Shown one piece after another: positions 45,033-56,847 of a DNA stretch of 64,000 nt (within the stretch, counting starts at the first letter, position 1; the number at the start of each line of letters is the position of its first letter). The notes beneath the pieces are model-generated. The model was not told the DNA's origin. It made no database searches and saw nothing but the letters and a program-made list of their open reading frames with translations. The stretch spans positions 184,683,451 through 184,747,450 of the forward strand of contig NC_081413.1 in assembly GCF_030272615.1 (NCBI RefSeq). Direction: 5' to 3'. Both the position numbers and the translations under genes were made by a program. The stretch comes from Cryptomeria japonica. Lineage: Eukaryota > Streptophyta > Pinopsida > Cupressales > Cupressaceae.

Positions 45033-46010
45033 GTGATTGAGAATCCTTTGTAGCATAGTTTCACGTGCACACTCTTGATCGGGGAGCTAACTGAGATAGG
45101 AAACAAAGCTGAGTTGTAGAGAAGATATAGTCAGAGATTTGGCGCTTAAATAGATCTCATCTAGGCATTGCTAGATGCAATTTTGGAGTTCTTTCATTGT
45201 ATTTCATCTCTGTAATTGATCAATAAGGTAGTGAGCCTTTTGAGGTTGTAGCCCTTATTATAATTAAGTAGTGAGCTCTAGATAGTGTGCCTAAATTCTT
45301 GTGCATTCCCCTAACGTAATATTGTTTTGCTACTGGTCATAGTGGAATAATATTGTGGGTTCAAATCCCACCGTGGTTTTTCCCATTTGGGTTTCCACAT
45401 AAAAATCTTGGTGTTATGATTTTGTGGTTGGTTGTTTTAAGTTTCTGCATTTTAGTTTCATGCATTTACTTCCAGTGGTTTAAAGTTAAATCAAAAAAAT
45501 TGTTAACTGGCAGAACACTGATTCACCCCCCTCTCAGTGTTCCTTGATTCCAACAATACAGAGTTGGTCGGTGATGATGGTTCTTCCTGAGGATAATCTA
45601 GCTCAGAGGGCATAAAGAGGAGCAATGATGATGATGATACAGAGATGCCCAAGCTAGAGGATGTGGCCATAGGGCAATATGTTACACAAATTGGGGATCC
45701 ACAAGTGGTTAGGGCCCAGATTCAAAGCTTACATGATGCACTAGCCTTAGAGAAGTGACATAGGAGAGAGGATCGGGCCTGATTCCTTCAGGAACAGGAG
45801 GTCCGGATTCAGGAGTGTGATGCATTGATAGTTTAGAGGGATCGATTGTGGACAAAGTGAGATGATTTTGTTCATTGAGCACAATTAGTTTGTGATGCAT
45901 ATGATCAACATTTTTCTCCCGATTCCAATATACACACACAGTCAGAGGCTCATCTTGGGTTAGGACCTATCAGACAGGCTCCAAATAGGGGCAGTGTTGG
46001 TTGAAATTAG

Positions 46011-48414
46011 ATATAGATACTTTATTGAGCCTTTGGGCCTTATATATATTGTATTCTAACACTTTTTTTTTTAGATATTTATGAGATGCAGTTATGGTGT
46101 TATTCTATATGCATGTTACATAATTCCTATATGCATATGATTTATGAGTTTATAATGTATGTGATGATGATCTTACTTATGCATTTTCTATATGCTCTAT
46201 TGTAATGTGATGTTTCTATTATGATGCTATGACTTTATATTCAATCTTATTCTATATGCGGAATGCAATAGGAGTATGTATGTATAATGCAAAATGATCC
46301 TAAAAATGCAACCTAATGCAATTATGATAATGCAACTTATGAATTTTTTTCGGTGTGTCAGAATATGCCTTTGTTTCATGACCCGATGCTTTTTAGAAGA
46401 AATTTTAATAAGTTAGTAGAGTAAAAAGAGATGATTAGAAAAAAGATAAAATGATGAAAAGATGTACCACAATGAATTCTTGTACTTTTATTTATTTATG
46501 CACAACATTATCATCCTTGAACCTTATTTATGTAACAATAGAGCTTTGTACACCAGGATATGAAAAATCAAGGTGCAAATGATATCTCATTATAGAAAAC
46601 AAACACTTTGTAGACAAGGAGTGAAACCCTCCCTTCTAGATATAGCACAAAGGGTCCAGGTCTGCGCGATAGTCACAAGCATAGCTATCCTTGACTTTCA
46701 TTTTTGCATAGGATACTTGTCGAATGAATGTACCAACACATATACCCAAAGTACCATTTCCCCATAACTTCACTGGTCCACACCACAAACAACAAACAAA
46801 AAAAAAGATCATAGACCATCTCGACTCCTCTATTCACTTGTGGACATCCTTGAGTAGCATAGGAACATGACCTGTCACCAATAAAGACTAACTAGAATAA
46901 AATCCATTAGCCATATTGATTTGTGTCTTTGTTTTACTTGGTGTGATAATTGATAAGAATGTCTGGTTTTAGAGATTGAATACCCCATATAAGACCAATT
47001 TGTCTTGTTTTGAGCATACCCTCCTCTATATAAGACAAGTCGATCATGATTGATTGATTGATAGGGTTGGATGATTCAATTGACAAGACAATTGATTAGT
47101 TGATTGTTGATTTTGATAAGATAGTTTATTTTTGTTGTAAGCTTTGTGTGAAGTGTTTACTGGGTATCTGCTCAAGTGTTTGATGTCTATGAGACATTTT
47201 ATTGCATGCTTTTTTTAGGAAATTTTATGATTTCTTTGTATTTTTTTTATTTTTTGTGTTTTTGAATTCTTTTTTTTTGAAATTTTTTTATTTTTGAGAT
47301 TTTTTAATTTTATTTAGATTTTTGAAATTTCTTGTTTTTTTGGATTTTTGGATTTTTTTGATGACAATGCAACTAAATGATAATGAATCTAAATGCCAAT
47401 GTAACTGAATGCACCATTTTTTTTAGAATTTTGTTAGGGGAATGCCCCCAATTTTTCAATGCTTAAGATGCAACTAATAACTCTACAAATTAACATGAAT
47501 GTATTAATTATGCCAAAGCCTTCTGATCAAAGAAGGATGATTATGCAAACATTTTACTATATCATACACTATCAAAATTCCACATTACAAAACATTTCAG
47601 AGACAAGGATCCACTTTGTTCTCAAAATCTTCGGATAACTCAGCTCAATGCGCCAAATGACTAAGATCTGAATTCAGGGGAGGAGAAAGAAACACCATGG
47701 GCTCCTAAAACTTTTGTCTTTGATTACCTATGTGTGTGCAATTGCATTTCTTTTGTCTCTAGGATCATTGTCGACCCTTAGAATCCTACAGGACTAGCTA
47801 CATGATTTATCCTAACTTCAAAATCATCCTGGATGGAGCCTCACTTCTAGTCAAACGTCTATAGCCTTGACGAGGTTATCGGTGTAAGCTCACAAATATT
47901 GCTCCATTATCAGTCAGGCATCCGTAGCCTCAATGGGGTTACTCACACGTTCCCAAAGCTAAGCTTTTTGATATTTCATTTCAGCTCATATTTTGCTTTT
48001 CTTTCCATGATATTTCTTTTCTTGCTCATTCTTTTCATCTTTTGATATAGCTTTTAAGCGATTTTAATATTTTTTTCTAGCATTGGCTCATAAGCAATGA
48101 AGCTCACACGAGATTGAAAATTACAGCGGCCTTGAAGTAGGATTTTGTATTTTTAACTAGTCATGTCTTCAACCAAGTATCGACAGTGATGTTGAGCAAA
48201 TGATTAATGTGTGAAAGATATAGCAATAAAAATATTTTAGCAACAAGATAAGCAATCTTGGATTTTAGGAACTTCATTAATGAACATATAGGAAATAAGG
48301 TGAACATAGAATCTCATGGATGCAAATAGGTGAAAAACCTACACAAACGCCCCTTCATTAAAGCGAAAAGTACCTAAGAAGCTATATGCAAATGTAATGC
48401 AAATGACAAAATAT
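46011..48414. other. unclassified interval of gypsy-3
   Basis: AT-rich DNA between the end of the antisense PMD gene and the end of pol. It has T-rich runs (47215-47360), repeated ATATGCATG-type words near 46110-46260 and no convincing frames. A possible second purine-tract/LTR-start look-alike (reverse strand, about 48342-48362) was noted but not supported. Confidence 0.4.
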
Positions 48415-48740
48415 GAAATGAAACTATATGTAGATGCAATACAAAAAGGCAAGATGAAATGCAACTATATGTAAATGCAATGCAAAAAAGGCAAGATAAA
48501 ATGCAACTATATGTAAATAAAATGCAATCAAAACAAGATGGAATGAGATGTGATCAAAACCAAGTAAAATGCAATGCAATGCAAAATAAAATGTAGAAAA
48601 AGATATTTGAAATGCTGAACAAAACAAACTGAAATGCAATAAAAACAAACTAAAATGTGAAAAAAACAAACAAAATGTGAGAAAAACAAACTGAAATGCA
48701 AGAAAAACAAACTAAAATGCAAGAAAAACAAACTGAAAAG
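48415..48740. repeat. two adjoining tandem arrays (42-bp and ~22-bp units)
   Basis: 48415-48540: three units of AAATGCAACTATATGTARATG then CAATGCAAAAARGGCAAGAT (about 42 bp). 48620-48740: five or six units of ACAAACTGAAATGCAAGAAAA (about 22 bp). They sit just past the 3' end of gypsy-3 pol. Reverse-strand frames of ~80-106 aa here are products of the repeats. Confidence 0.85.
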
Positions 48741-48744
48741 AAAA

Positions 48745-50160
48745 AGAAAACCTAAACAGCTACCAGGCATAGTATTTCTATAGATGCATGTTGTTGATAG
48801 GTTCAGAGAGTGAATCACCCTCCATTGTTGTGAGATTGTATGCACCATTACCAGGGACTTTTGTTATTACATAGGGACCCAGTCAATTAGGTTCAAATTT
48901 TTCAAGTCATTCTCGTTCTTCCATATTTTTTTGATTCTCTTTTACGACAAGATCCCTTACTTGAAAGAATATTTCTCTTAATAATTTGTTTTAATTGCAT
49001 CTCAATTTATTTTGGTATCCTTGTAGATAATTCATTGCATTTTGTCTCCTCTCATTAAGTTTTTCTAATTCTTGTAATCTAGCCACTCTATAGTCTTCAT
49101 CGAAAATAATGTTCTTTAGGGATACTCTCAGTGATGGCAACTCTACTTCAACGGGCAAAATTGCTTTTGAACCAAAAACCAAAGAATTTGGGGTAGCACC
49201 TATAGCTATTTGGACATCTATTTTGTAAGCCCAAAGAGTAGGATTCAGTTGTAAATGCCAATCACGTCCACTTTCATTAACAACTTTCTTAAGGATATTT
49301 AGGATTGTCTTGTTGGTTGCTTCTGTCTGACCATTACTATGTGGATAATAAGGTGTAGAAAACATTGTTGAATGTGGAACTGTTCACAAAGTTCTCGTAT
49401 TTCCTGATTCTTAAAAGGGCATCCATTATTCGTTACTATGCACATTGGAATTCTATATTGACAAATGATGTAATTGAGGAGGAACTTTGATATTTTCTTG
49501 TTGCTTATATATGTGATTGGAATTTCTTCTACCCATTTAGTGAAATATTTAGTAGCTGTCAAGATAAATTTGTGTCTATTGGAAGAAGTAGGATTAATTT
49601 TGTCAATAAGGTCTAGTCCCCATTGTGAAAAGGGCCAAGGTGCTATGATGGGTTGGAGGTCCTGAGTAGATGCATGAATTAAATCACCATGTATCTGGCA
49701 CTGCCTGCACTTTTGTACATATTTATATGCATATTTTTCCATAGTGGGCTAATAATAACCCGTGCACAATAACTTCTTTGCTAAAGTAGGTCCACTGGAA
49801 TGAGCACCACAAATTCTATCATGTACTTCTTTAAGGGCCAATTGGGCTTCTTCTGCATCAAGACATCGGAGTAGTGTTCCATCTAAGCCTTTTTGGTATA
49901 AAGTTTCTGGAATAATGGCATATCTAGAGGCTTGACATATCAATGTTTTGCGCTGATTTTTAGAAAGATTAGGAGGAACATACTGATCATGAAGATAGTT
50001 ATATACATCTTTATACCATGGTGAATTAGGACCAACTATCATGCATACACACTCAGATTGTGGGATTTCATAGGTGGGTACCATTAATTTCTCCACTAGA
50101 AATTCAAATTGTGTCTTATTTCTCAACATGTCAAGGATAGAGCCAACGATTGCCATGGCA
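48745..50160 (-). pseudogene. gypsy-3 integrase and flanking pol C-terminus
   Basis: Right to left: 50156-49749 holds the RNase H/integrase junction (PSECVCMIVGPNSPWYKDV, YLHDQYVPPNLSK, then H-like VHDRICGAHSSGPTLAKKLL zinc-binding region). 49742-49380 has CRQCQIHGD, WPFSQWGLDLIDKI, ATKYFTKWVE and IVTNNGCPF (second catalytic Asp region, reading NN). After a frameshift at about 49365, STPYYPHSNGQTEATNKT carries the catalytic Glu. The C-terminus runs through RVARLQELEKLNERRQ to a decayed LGPYVI...GAYNL...KYY tail near 48770. Typical Ty3/gypsy integrase, with stops and frameshifts. Confidence 0.88.
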
Positions 50161-50377
50161 TCTGCTGCTTTGTTGTGGAGTCAAGGAATTTGTTGGAAAA
50201 AGAGGTATTTATTGAAGTAATCAACCATCCTCTTATAAGGCATCAACTTGTCATCTTTAGTGATATAGTCATCATTAACCTGGTTGATTATAAGATGTGA
50301 ATCACCATTTACATGCAAATATGTGATTTTCCATTATACTACCATGTGAAGTCTCGTAAGAAGAGCTTCATATTCAT

Positions 50378-50666
50378 CTATGTTGTTTGTGCAAGGAAAG
50401 CTAATTTTGTATGATTTTGGGATGGAATCACCTTGAGGTGTGACAAAAAGTATACCAGATCTGGATCCATGATTAGTGTAAACATAGATTCATTGAGAAA
50501 TTTAGTCAACAAGGGATGATTATCCTGAACAGGGGATTTCACTAAGTGGTCTGCTATGATTTGACCCTTAATGGCTTTTCGATCCACATATTCAATGTAA
50601 AATTAACTAAGCATCATGACCCATTTAGCTAATTTGCCTATTAATGTCACTCTTTTTAAAAGGTAT
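50378..50666 (-). pseudogene. gypsy-3 RNase H C-terminal remnant
   Basis: The reverse frame gives LLKRVTLIGKLAKWVMMLS, then EYVDRKAIKGQIIADHLV, the conserved end of the gypsy RNase H domain and its linker to a second RNase H-like region. It is cut at 50666 by the 3.9 kb insertion. The interval 50161-50377 between this and integrase contains further decayed RNase H-like coding with stops. Confidence 0.8.
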
Positions 50667-53600
50667 TGTTGGGACCTAAAAAAATTTGCATAATTTTGAG
50701 GACCTAGGTTCAAAATTTTGGTTATTGCATTCAGAATTACATTTGCTGAACAAGCTTGAGTAGCTCAGTTTGTGAGCTCATATTTTTGCACATAGTGATT
50801 GTCATGAAAAATACTCTTGGGAGATAGTCAAGCACCTTACAAAGATGCCATATGTTTATTTTTCAGCCTATCTAGATTAGTTATGATTAGTTTGTGAAGT
50901 CTCATTTGGAGGTCCAGAAGTTAAGGTTGATATTTGCACGTATTGCACTTTTATGAGTAAGCCCTCTTTGAGGCATTGTATCTTTGGACATGAAGAAAAT
51001 TAAACCCAATTTAATGTTATTTGTGATTATTTTTAATTGTATGAATCCCCATGCCAAGTGGCATAGCCCCATGATTCAGTTTGTCAAGTTTTTAAAGCCC
51101 ATTTCGTTTGCAAAAAGTTCAGTTTTGCAACTCAACTGTGTAAATCTGCAGAAAGTGGCTCTGTATCTGAATTTATATTTGTTAACCCTAATGAATTACA
51201 TACAAATTGAATTTTCCCCATGATTCCCTATTATATTATCTACCACTTGTTCATTTTATATCCCCCCAACTCATCATTTGCTATTCTTTTTCAAATTTTC
51301 AAGGTTCTGAGCAACATGTTCATAAGTTTTCAAAGAGGGCGAACTGGGAGATTAATATATCACACATATGGAAAAATCAAGTCAAACCCTCTTACACACT
51401 TATTCATGGTATCTAGATGTGCCCATGTGCCAAGTGGCAAGTCTTGAAATGATGGTTTGATTTTTTTTTCAAATCAGTGTTTGATTGGGTTTCAGTGTGG
51501 TTGGAAAGGTGTAGTTTCAAGCAATTATGAGTAGGAAAATTTACAAATTTATGTCTTTCACCTCGGAAATAATTTTGAGAATCCAATTAATGTTTTGGAT
51601 TCCTCATATTACACTCGTCCAGCATGCTAGCTCGCAGGCCCTGACAAGGTGTTAGAGCTAGTTTTTAAGGCCAGTTCTAGGAGCTACTCAAGTGGTTTTA
51701 GGTCAGAGTTTAGAGTTGCAAAATGTCAAATTAAGTGAGTAACTTCTCAAATTTTTGCATACTGATTGAATCCAATTGGTGTTCCTAATAATTTTCAATG
51801 GTCAATTGTTTGAGAGCAATTTTTTTTTTAGTCGGGCCCACGAGGGGCCTGACTAGAATTGTGGCTCATAAGATAGATTAATGCTCATATGAAGAATCAT
51901 TTTCTATTTAAGTCATTGTTAATTTTATTAACAATGTGGCTTGCCTTGATGATCAACAAGGAAAATAATATATTGAAGTAGTTTAAGTGTTAAGGGCCAT
52001 GTTCCAGAAAATTTGGGACTCAAGTTGCATTTAGAAGACACAGAGCTAACTATGGAAAACTTGAAGTAATTCATGTTGGTAATATATCGTGTACATATGT
52101 TGGAATGGTAACTACTTCATGGCCAGGATAAATCTATGAAGGCACTTTATAATGGTTGAGCCCTTAATATTCTCAACTCTTTGGAGATATGGTGGGCCCA
52201 TGGACATGTGCATCAAATAAATGTGGTGAAGTTCTGAAAAATCTCGCAAAGTATCATAAATCCCCTTGGAGTCATGCATTTTCAAATTTTGTAAAGATGA
52301 AAAGAATTCATTAGGCCCAACAGGATAGCGGGGAGGGGAAAGGAGGAGCTCATTCCCCTACCCCACATGATACTCAAGACACCTTGAAGGAAGGCGCAAG
52401 CTAGTGGGGGAGTTGAAAAAGCTCTCCCTACCACCCTACGAGGGAGAGAAGTGTTGGTAAGAGATGTTGTGGGGTAGGAGTGTGGATGCAGAGGCAAGTG
52501 GTTTGGATTTCCCGCCATCTCACATATGAGGCACCAGCATCAAAGATAAAGTGCGAGGCACATCAACACATAAGGAGTGGTTTTTTCCTATCGCTCCATG
52601 AAGATACACCAAGGCACAAAGAGCATGAGCAAGCCAATCAAAATGAGCGCAAGAATCAAAAGGATTGTGAGGGCACTCAAACCCTAAGTTCGTTGACATA
52701 TATTTGCATCAAACTGAAATAGTATGAAATAATGTTGTGAGTGATTTATAGAGAAAGACCATGGGCACAACACATAGAAGTGTGGCCAAGTTCAATAGCC
52801 TTGTACTGGCATCCTTTTACCATGACAAGTGTGGCATGATAGTTGTACATTCTGTATTCAACAGGGAAGCCACACATTATGCACTAGCTAGAGATTTTGA
52901 AGGCATAGAATGCAAGAGGGTAGTGATATGAACGAAGGATTTGTGCGAGAAACGGAAAATGTAATGCCATTATTGGCATGAGTCATAAATGTGTTATAAA
53001 GGTTGCATCCTTTAGGGCATATGAATTGATGAAAAAAGATGCCAATGAAATCTATGTGGCAAACAACATATTCTCTTGGTATTAAAATGGAACTAAAGGA
53101 ATACACATGGAAGAAGTGAAATGCTGAGTGTTGTTACTGCATAGGATATACACATGCAACTGCATTGGAAAAATGAGAGCATTTATTTTATGTGCTCAAT
53201 ATGCATAATAGTGATACTATTATGATGCAATATGAATTTTTGTTTTAGTGGGAGACATTATCCTTCTAGTTTGATGACCAGGGAAATGATGAGATTGGGT
53301 GCTGGGTATTGTGAGTAAATTGCCAATTAAGGACTGTGATTTCATGGGTTTTGCTTTCATGGCTTCTCTCAAGTATTGTGTGAAGGAAAAATTAAAAAAC
53401 CTTAGGTAAAATACTTCCAGAGAAATTGGAGTCAGGACAATATGAACCTCTCCTAATTGAAGGTAAATGCTAAGCGGAAAAAGCTATTTTGCTACAGGGA
53501 GAAAATTATCAATTGGCATGAGATAAAATTGTGATGACATAGTTGATTATATTTCCACATTGACAAAAAAAATCATCTTAAATAGCTAGAGGAAAAAAGG

Positions 53601-54549
53601 AAATGGTAAAAGAGATAAAAGAAGAATGCCATTGATTTTACCAAATATCACAATGAAACGCTTTCATCATATAAAGATGTATCACATTAAGGTGCAAAGA
53701 TGAAAATAGAAAAGGACGTAAAATAATTTTCAGCAAAGATGGATATCTGCACCCAGGGTCAAAATACAATAAGATGACAATTATTGGTGAATCTGAGGAT
53801 TCTTCTCATAAGCAAGAACATTACTTCCACTTCAAGTGAAATGGCTTTATTTTAAGATGATGACTTATGTTTTGGAAGTATAAAACATTCTACATGGCAA
53901 ATAATGTGCAACTGTAAATTAATTTTCTCATTACATTTAAAGTGTGTTTTTCATCAGAAAGCAAAGTGTGCAAAAAATGAGAGGGACAAGGCACTTTTAG
54001 CTAAAGGAGGTTTTCTATTTATGATCAAAGAGGAAATACGTGCTGTTGGTAGAGTTAGACAATGATCCAAAAGGGGAAAAAATTGGTCAAAGAGTAGAAA
54101 GTTGAATGTGACATTTAATTGCAGGGGTGTTTTTCTAGATTTTTTGAGAAGTCATTTTTCAGGTTGAGAAGTGCAGATTGAGAGCAGACACGAGGAGAAA
54201 AGTGCAGATTTCTAGATTTTTAAATTCAAAGAAGTAGCCATGTGCCTTTTGGAAGATTCCTTTATGGTTTTTATATGATTCTTCTCTTTTTTGTATTTAT
54301 TTTTCTTTTCTCCTCAGAAAGAATCATTCTGAACGTAAATTTTGTAAGTGTTGGAAGCATGGCTTCCATGCACCATCTAGAATTAGAGTAGATTTGAGTT
54401 ATTTTCTTTCAACTTGTAATAATTTTGCTTTAAAATAGTTTATAACTAGTGTGCTAGCAATTTTTATGGGTTTTATGGAGTTGTCTCCTTTATGTATTGC
54501 TCTCATTTTATGAAATAAAAGATCAAGTATCCTTTATTTTGTCCCAACA
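50667..54549. mobile_element. large LTR-like insertion (3.88 kb) in gypsy-3 pol
   Basis: The left end TGTTGGGAC (50667) and right end GTCCCAACA (54549) are perfect 9-bp inverted termini with TG...CA. Near the right end there are AATAAAAG-type poly(A) signals (about 54515) and T-rich sequence like an R/U5 region. There is no coding beyond ~80-codon chance frames and no primer site inside. It is best read as a very long solo or single LTR. A target duplication is not seen: GGTAT on the left, AGTCT on the right. Confidence 0.5.
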
Positions 54550-55022
54550 AGTCTGGTGTTATTTTATCTTAAGCTTCTCTTCAAGGAAGAGATTAAATGG
54601 CTTATGATATGATAAGAAATGATGAGGTGTATATGCAGGATCTTCAAGTATGGTTGCAAGGAAGCTACAATGAAGGGTGTTGATGTCATGCATTAGTACT
54701 TAGAACTATCTGGTTATGTTTCATTCTATTTGAGTTCAATGGTTATTTGTTGTAGGATGACTCTGTTTCCCTGATAAGGCACTAGTCATGGGGTTTGCAC
54801 CCAGTTTTTTAAAATCATTTATTTATCAAAGTCTCTTTTACTTTCTGCATTAGGATTAGGATTAGTGTAGAAACATAACCCCAATGGTTGCTTAGATGCT
54901 TGTAAACTAAGGTTGTAGCCAAAACCAGGAGTTTATCCGTCTTCCTTGGTATATTTTCATTGGGATGATTTGTTGTATATTGTAATGCCATCAGTGTTAG
55001 AAGCTATAATTTGTTTGGACAT
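54550..55022. other. unclassified segment between large LTR and gypsy-3 RT
   Basis: Non-coding. If the large LTR is a 5' LTR, this is the start of its internal region (TCTGGTGTTATTTTATC follows the end, but it is not a primer site I recognise). It contains a short TAGGATTAGGATTAG run at about 54852. Gypsy-3 RT coding stops at about 55022. Confidence 0.35.
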
Positions 55023-56440
55023 TAGTTAGGTTGACCCGCTTCTTTGGATTTAATCTGACCTTATATTGCTTAAGTCTATCAAAGATCTTTGCAAGGACTT
55101 CTAGATGGCCTTCTTTGGTTTTAGACTTAGCTAATATATCATCCACATAGTCTTCCATAATGTTGTAGATCATGTAATGAAATAATATCATCATGGCTCT
55201 TTGATATGTAGCTCCAACATTCTTTAATCCAAATGGCATTACATTCTAGCAGTATGTTCCCCATAGATAGGTGAATGTAGTTTTATGTTGATCCTCTGGT
55301 GCAATTCTAATCTAGTTATATCTGGAGAAACCATCCATCAAGGATAACATCTCATGGCCTATAGAAAGATCTACGATCATGTTTATGCTCAAAAGAGGAA
55401 AGTCATTTTTTGGGCATGCTTTGCTCAAATATCTGAATTATGGGAAAATTCTATTTTCTCTAGTGGATTTTGTTACTAGTACCAAGTTGGAAATCCACTC
55501 TTCATAGTCTATTGGTCTGATGAAACCCACGTCTAATAATTTCTGTAGCTCAACTTTGACTAACAGGTCTATCTAAGGATGCATTTTCCTATGCTTCTGC
55601 TTGTAAGGTTTTACCCCAGGAAGTAGTGTCAGATGATTTAAAACTAGTTCGGGATCCAATCTGAGCATGTCAACATAGTACAAGGTAAAGTTAATTTGTC
55701 TCTTCTTGAAAAACTATATAAATTTCTCTTTCTTTATTGGTTTCAAGGATTCTACCAAATAGATTTTACGTACTACTTCACCCTCACCTAGGTTGACTTC
55801 TTTTGATTTCTCAACCAAAAGTGGCGATCTTTATTTCTTGATAGGTAAACCATCTAACCTTTCTTTATGCTTTCTTTCGGGTTTCTCTGAATCATTTTGA
55901 TTAGAGGAGGTACTTACTTCCCTAAACTATGTTGTTCTATGTTAGATCAATTGCAAATCTAGCCTTATGATCATCGTAGGTTAGCCCTTCGCGTGCACCT
56001 AGAAATTTTGCTATTGCTTTCTCATTCAGAAATCAATCTAGGTTTGGTCTTTCATGTTGCCCCCAATCTACAAGGTCTGTAAATTCAAGAGATAGATTTA
56101 TGCCTTCATCCACATAAGATATTGTGGTTATAGCACATATACAAGTATCTATGCCATTTGTCAATAGATTTGGATCAATGCCTTTCTCCTCACAAGGAAT
56201 TTCCTCCTTTATGTATGTCTTTGTATTATATGCTCCTTCTTCACTGGGTTGTCGACTAGGTGATGATGAAGGTATCATGTTTACTTTGGCCAGATTCGTA
56301 AGATTGTGATTGATCGATCCCAATTCTATTTGGGTAATAAGAAAATTATGATGTCCTGCATGATATTCCTTCTCCAAATTTAGATTTAAGCCATTTGATT
56401 CAATGAATTCAGTGAGAAGCACATAGACCACTAATGCCAC
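55023..56440 (-). pseudogene. gypsy-3 reverse transcriptase and pre-RT region
   Basis: Right to left: a pre-RT acidic linker (56440-56033), then RT motifs across stops: QKHRKMHP, VELQKLLDVGFIRPIDYEEW, SKACPKNDFPLLSIN, GHEMLSLMDGFSRYN, IRIAPEDQHKTTFTY, MPFGLKNVGATYQRAM and the catalytic MEDYVDDILAKS at about 55130-55165. Coding ends in RLNPKK at about 55035, where the 50667-55022 interruption begins. YVDD is intact, but several stops lie upstream. Confidence 0.88.
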
Positions 56441-56599
56441 TTCTACCTAGTGTGTTATTTCTGAATCCCTTATGACACTTTGGTAACTCTGCTCACTTCA
56501 TGATGTCTGAACATGTGTAACCTCATCATGATCTTTCTCTTATACTGTATTATTGATAACTTATCTAGGAGGAGTTTGTGTGACCAAAGGAGGATTAGA

Positions 56600-56847
56600 T
56601 GGGTCTTTTCACTATCTTGTCCTAATGGTTTTGTTCTACTCCATTGTATCCTAAACCTTGATTTTTTGGATTCTTTGATGGTAAGATTGGCTCTAAAACT
56701 CCTTGATGTTGTGCTCCTAAGCCTGTGGTACCATCATATCCATGCTTTCATAACATCTGATAACCTTTCCCAGACTTGTCTAAAGGGAATTGAGTTGATT
56801 TATTATGTACTTCTTCATCTTGATACAACCATTTGTATACATATTCC
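56600..56847 (-). pseudogene. gypsy-3 G-patch-like linker
   Basis: The reverse strand reads KHGYDGTTGLGAQHQGVLEP and then NQGLGYNG, a G-patch-like motif equivalent to those in gypsy-1 (GYDGHRGLGTYKQG) and gypsy-2 (HRGLGYEHS). It is cut on the right by the gypsy-2 insertion at 56848. Confidence 0.7.

Larger units (their letters stand above)
36614..45555. mobile_element. copia-type solo LTR (933 bp), split by the npC element
   Basis: The left part is 36614-37028, starting TGTTGGCAATTG. The right part is 45033-45555, ending ATTCACCCCCCTCTCAGTG then TTCCTTGATTCCAACA. The end sequence matches other copia LTRs in the window. The flanks ATACG (36609-36613) and ATACA (45556-45560) are a 5-bp duplication with one CpG transition. 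Removing it rejoins the PMD gene tail. No primer site or coding of its own is present, so it is a solo LTR. Confidence 0.75.
33378..46010 (+). pseudogene. plant mobile domain (PMD, MAIN/MAIL-like) gene, antisense in gypsy-3, interrupted
   Basis: A candidate intron with consensus borders runs 33455-33800. Exon 2 (33801-34980) gives PMD landmarks across broken frames: ITALVKRQHSETCTFHLP at about 34004-34057, DGEAQLHWRM at about 34060, PYVLATLYY at about 34383, VWAWEHI at about 34474 and YDAWW at about 34956. These match the PMD family found in host MAIN/MAIL1 proteins and in gypsy cargo ORFs. A Gly/Arg/Asp/Glu-rich tail continues at 36457-36608 and, after the nested insertion, at 45561-46010 (charged, coil-like). 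Stops are common, so it is a relic. The function in retroelements is unknown. Confidence 0.6.
31781..56847 (-). mobile_element. gypsy-3: reverse-strand Ty3/gypsy element carrying an antisense PMD gene
   Basis: Read right to left: G-patch-like motif (56.8-56.6 kb), RT (56.4-55.0 kb), a large insertion, RNase H (50.67-50.38 kb), integrase (50.16-48.8 kb), a ~16 kb zone holding an opposite-strand PMD gene plus nested insertions, a polypurine tract and the 3' LTR (32676-31781). Gag and the 5' LTR must lie right of the window, beyond gypsy-2, which inserted at 56848. Additional ORFs antisense to pol and next to the 3' LTR are known from plant gypsy elements. That one element spans all these parts is inferred from collinearity. 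Confidence 0.65.

Noticed and set aside
48340-48365. Reverse-strand purine run followed by TGTGTAGG as an alternative 3' LTR start of gypsy-3
   Set aside because: No matching LTR end downstream, and the purine tract/TGTAGATAC boundary at 32676 is much stronger.
48424-48848. Reverse frames rich in Phe/Leu/His repeats
   Set aside because: They are translations of the 42-bp and 22-bp tandem arrays; no start context or homology.
54940-54955. GGTAT at 54948 as the partner duplication of GGTAT at 50662
   Set aside because: It is not next to a CA end and lies 400 bp beyond the inverted terminus at 54549; chance occurrence.
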